Origin: Winogradskya humida
GTDB taxonomy: Bacteria; Actinomycetota; Actinomycetes; Mycobacteriales; Micromonosporaceae
Direction of reading: 5' to 3'
Assembly (NCBI RefSeq): GCF_016862215.1
Contig: NZ_BOMN01000149.1
Coordinates: 1 to 47,893, forward strand
DNA length: 47,893 bases
The translations under genes were made by a program, and so were the position numbers. Positions 46,172 to 47,893 of the stretch are shown here, piece by piece. Under the pieces are notes generated by a model, which saw only the letters and a program-made list of their open reading frames with translations, had not been told where the DNA came from and did no database searches. Each line of letters starts with the position of its first letter. Within the stretch, counting starts at the first letter, position 1.

Positions 46172-47344
46172 TCAGGCGGCCGGCTGGTCAGCGCGAACTC
46201 GGTGGGCCCGCAGTGCCTGTGTCCATCGCTCCTTGTTGCCGCCGAGCTCGCGGTACAGCTGGTTGCGGCCAGGGGGCGTGTCGCCGTAGGTCTTGCGGAG
46301 GAACGCGGCATCGGCCAGGGCGGTCGGCCCATGGCCGGATCGGCCGGCTGGTGCCGAACTGGTCGGCCGGATGTAGCGAATGCGGGGAGCCCGGCGGCCT
46401 GGCCGTCGAGGGGCGGCCGGCCGCCTTTTCTTGGCGGTCGTGTCAGCAAGCCGCTTCGCAGTCCGGGAGTCTGACCACTGTTTGAATCGGGCCCGCGCCT
46501 CGTCCGGTGAGCTGGCCGGCTCCCAAGAGGTGAGGTAGAGCGTTACTGCCCAGCGGTACGGGTGCAGCAGCTTTGCGGCGAGCGGCAAGCGCGGCATGGC
46601 CGGGTCGAGGTGGCCGGATTCGCGCATGGCCGCTCGGTGGCGCCAGCGGGAGCCGCGGGAGTAGAGGAAGAGCGCCGAGCCGGTCATGGCGGCGAGCACC
46701 CAGGCGATCAGGCTCGGAAAGTCGTGCGCTGCGGTCCACCAGTGGATGACGGCGGCGGAGGCGGCCACGTAGGCGACCATGGCGAGCCGCAGCATGCCGG
46801 TCGAGTCCTTGGCGCGCAGGTGCTTGTCGTAGAGATCCATGAGGTACGCCGCGCCGCCCTCCGCGCACGAGGCGACGGCCAGGCCGAGCAGCACGCCGGC
46901 TAGGTAGCCGAACCACGGGCGCTCGGCCAGGTACGGAACGGGGGAAGTTGCCAGCGAGGCTGTCACCTTCCCGCCGACCACGTCGGTCATCACGACGACC
47001 TGGAGAACGAACGCGGTGCCGAGTGCTGCGGCCGGTGGAATGAATCGCAGGCGGCTGGCGGCCGGGGCGGCCGGATGGTCGGCCGGGGGCGCCTTCCGCT
47101 CGTTGCGCCGCTGCTGTGCGAGCCGGGCGGCCACCCGTGCATCGGCGCGGGATGCGGCGCGCTGGCCACGCCACCGTGTGAGGCGGCCTGGCCGCTTGCC
47201 GCCCCACTCTTCGGCGGCCAGCTCGATCGCGCGGTCAACGTGCTGTGTCAAGGCCTGCGACCGTCCTCGAATCCCGGCCCACGCATCCGCGTGCTCGGTG
47301 GCCGGATCGGGGTGGCCGGGGGTGGCCGGGTCGATCGATGTCAT
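46172..47344 (-). CDS. DUF2637-type membrane protein (SpdB-like)
   Basis: This 390-residue protein starts at ATG 47344 (an ATG at 47353 is also possible). The basic N-terminal region (LTQHVDRAIELAAEEW, RLAQQRRNERK) precedes four membrane helices near 95-215 (PPAAALGTAFVLQVVVMTDV, YLAGVLLGLAVASCAEGGAA, LAMVAYVAASAAVIHWW, LIAWVLAAMTGSALFLYS). The Arg/Pro-rich C-terminus ends in an HTH-like helix pair (PGRNQLYRELGGNKERWTQA). The pattern is that of DUF2637 proteins of actinomycete plasmids and integrative elements. It heads the leftward operon and faces the excisionase-like gene. Confidence 0.75.
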   Translation of the reverse strand: MTSIDPATPGHPDPATEHADAWAGIRGRSQALTQHVDRAIELAAEEWGGKRPGRLTRWRGQRAASRADARVAARLAQQRRNERKAPPADHPAAPAASRLRFIPPAAALGTAFVLQVVVMTDVVGGKVTASLATSPVPYLAERPWFGYLAGVLLGLAVASCAEGGAAYLMDLYDKHLRAKDSTGMLRLAMVAYVAASAAVIHWWTAAHDFPSLIAWVLAAMTGSALFLYSRGSRWRHRAAMRESGHLDPAMPRLPLAAKLLHPYRWAVTLYLTSWEPASSPDEARARFKQWSDSRTAKRLADTTAKKRRPAAPRRPGRRAPRIRYIRPTSSAPAGRSGHGPTALADAAFLRKTYGDTPPGRNQLYRELGGNKERWTQALRAHRVRADQPAA

Positions 47345-47365
47345 GCCGACCATGCTGGCGCAGCT

Positions 47366-47478
47366 TTGACAGTTTTGCAAGTTCTGACAGAATTGAAAGA
47401 TGAGATTGGCCCCGGGCGCGCGCCCTCATCGGCGCAGGCGGCATCTGCGAGACTTGACAGGATTGGCAGACCTGGCAG
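47366..47478. promoter_or_regulatory. Repeat-rich divergent promoter of the excisionase/Spd region
   Basis: TTGACAG-type heptamers occur at 47366, 47384 (CTGACAG), 47454, 47463 (TTGGCAG) and 47472 (CTGGCAG); the last three are spaced exactly 9 bp apart and run up to the excisionase ribosome site. TTCTGACAGAA (47382-47392) is a palindrome about one base. TTGACA at 47366 with CAGAAT at 47388-47393 (16-bp spacer) is a plausible rightward promoter overlapped by that palindrome. The repeats are likely operators for Xis or another regulator. Confidence 0.55.
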
Positions 47479-47489
47479 GAGGACCCCGC

Positions 47490-47750
47490 GTGCCTGACGA
47501 GACCTGGCTCAGCCTCGGTGAGGTGATCGCCCGATTCCGGGCGGCCGGCTTTCCCGACAGCGAAAGCACGATCAGGCGCCTCATCGATGACGGCGAGATC
47601 GAGTCCTACCGGTCTGAGCGAGCCGGAGGGCGGCGGGGGCACCGGCGCATGAAGGCAGCATCCGTGGATGCGCTCTTCGCGAGGCGTAGTCGCGACAACT
47701 CAGGAGATCTGAATGAGGCACCCAATGCCGAAGGTGGGGCGCTTGCCTGA
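47490..47750 (+). CDS. xis: Excisionase-like DNA-binding protein
   Basis: This 86-residue protein starts at GTG 47490 with CAGGAGGA upstream. It is a winged helix of the MerR/HTH_17 type (LSLGEVIARFRAAGFPDSES, TIRRLIDDGEIES, wing RAGGRRGHRRMKAASVDALF). Length and fold suit excisionase (recombination directionality factor). It is the last gene before the right window end and would lie directly upstream of int in the circular form, the normal xis-int order of actinomycete elements. Confidence 0.7.
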   Translation: MPDETWLSLGEVIARFRAAGFPDSESTIRRLIDDGEIESYRSERAGGRRGHRRMKAASVDALFARRSRDNSGDLNEAPNAEGGALA

Positions 47751-47765
47751 CCCCGGACACACGCG

Positions 47766-47791
47766 AGCCCCCGTCCTCGAGGACGGGGGCT
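47766..47791 (+). terminator. Intrinsic terminator after excisionase-like gene
   Basis: AGCCCCCGTCCTC (47766-47778) and GAGGACGGGGGCT (47779-47791) form a perfect 13-bp inverted repeat, followed by TTTC. It separates xis transcription from the region at the window end. Confidence 0.8.
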
Positions 47792-47822
47792 TTCTGTGTC
47801 TGTGGTGGGGATGGCGGGAAAG

Positions 47823-47841
47823 TGTCCCCAATCTGTCCCCA
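47823..47841. repeat. TGTCCCCA direct repeats (candidate arm sites)
   Basis: TGTCCCCA occurs at 47823-47830 and 47834-47841, 11 bp apart (one helical turn), and again as a palindromic pair at 107-122 near the other window end. Such distributed short repeats around an attachment core are typical of integrase or excisionase arm sites. Interpretation assumes the ends of this window meet in the excised circle. Confidence 0.5.
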
Positions 47842-47849
47842 ACTACAGA

Positions 47850-47878
47850 GTGCTACTTGTCAAGAGCCTAGGTATAAT
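47850..47878 (+). promoter_or_regulatory. Consensus TATAAT box at right end
   Basis: TATAAT at 47873-47878 is a perfect -10 element, rare in this GC-rich DNA; the hexamer 17 bp upstream (GTGCTA) is a poor -35. It points off the window end. In a circularised element it would read into the integrase gene through a leader of roughly 150 nt that contains the sites at 54-70 and 107-122. Confidence 0.4.
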
Positions 47879-47893
47879 GTGCCCCTGACCTGC

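Noticed and set aside
47857..47878. TTGTCA at 47857 as the -35 partner of the TATAAT box
   Set aside because: The spacer would be only 10 bp, too short for a sigma-70-type promoter.

Overview
The whole window reads as one temperate actinobacteriophage (a siphovirus) or its integrated prophage. No host housekeeping gene is visible. G+C is high with strong G/C at third codon positions, GTG and TTG starts are frequent, start/stop overlaps (ATGA, GTGA, TGATG) are tight, and the homology style (Prim-Pol replication gene, XRE-TPR regulator, DUF2637/Spd-like membrane proteins) points to a mycelial actinomycete host such as a Micromonosporaceae or Streptomyces relative. The host genus is inference.

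Layout: (1) 0.1-2.6 kb, lysogeny: a tyrosine integrase with an unusual Cys/His insertion, a membrane protein, an XRE repressor, and a dense operator region facing the early operon. (2) 2.6-12.1 kb, rightward early/replication operon: a tandem-HTH protein, small unknown proteins, MazG-like and Cas4/RecB-like nucleases, an SSB-like protein ending in an acidic DEPPF tip, a primase-polymerase/helicase, a 12-copy CCGGGTTTG repeat array that is the best candidate replication origin, a Holliday-junction-type nuclease and a zinc-ribbon/HTH regulator. (3) 12.1-13.2 kb, a small accessory pocket between strong hairpins, holding an initiator-like tRNA-Met(CAT) and two small genes. (4) 13.2-33.3 kb, rightward late operon: HNH endonuclease, terminase, DUF935-type portal, ClpP-like protease with a probable nested scaffold, decoration and capsid proteins, connectors, tail tube, frameshifted tail chaperones, a tape measure carrying an NlpC/P60 domain, tail-tip proteins, a 1051-residue fibre, an M15-type endolysin and membrane proteins, closed by a strong terminator. 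(5) 33.3-42.6 kb, mosaic accessory region on both strands: orphan DNA methyltransferase, a low-GC membrane/coiled-coil gene, an r1t-type holin, very small membrane genes, a 29-residue membrane peptide next to an inverted-repeat operator, an HD hydrolase and unknowns. (6) 42.6-47.3 kb, leftward operon resembling Spd/transfer accessory genes of actinomycete plasmids and integrative elements (DUF2637-type and other membrane proteins) with an XRE-TPR regulator, but without a TraB/FtsK translocase. (7) 47.35-47.9 kb: repeat-rich promoter, excisionase-like gene, terminator, TGTCCCCA repeats and a perfect TATAAT box.

If the two window ends join, the order becomes excisionase - terminator - TGTCCCCA repeats - TATAAT promoter - junction - integrase, the usual arrangement around a phage or AICE attP. 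The element therefore looks like a mosaic of a complete siphovirus with a replication/transfer-accessory set typical of integrative or plasmid elements. The most notable signals are the alternating-pair repeat array, the phage-borne initiator-like tRNA, the zinc-knuckle-like insertion in the integrase, a palindrome shared by the integrase leader and the repressor control region, and the small membrane peptide with its operator.
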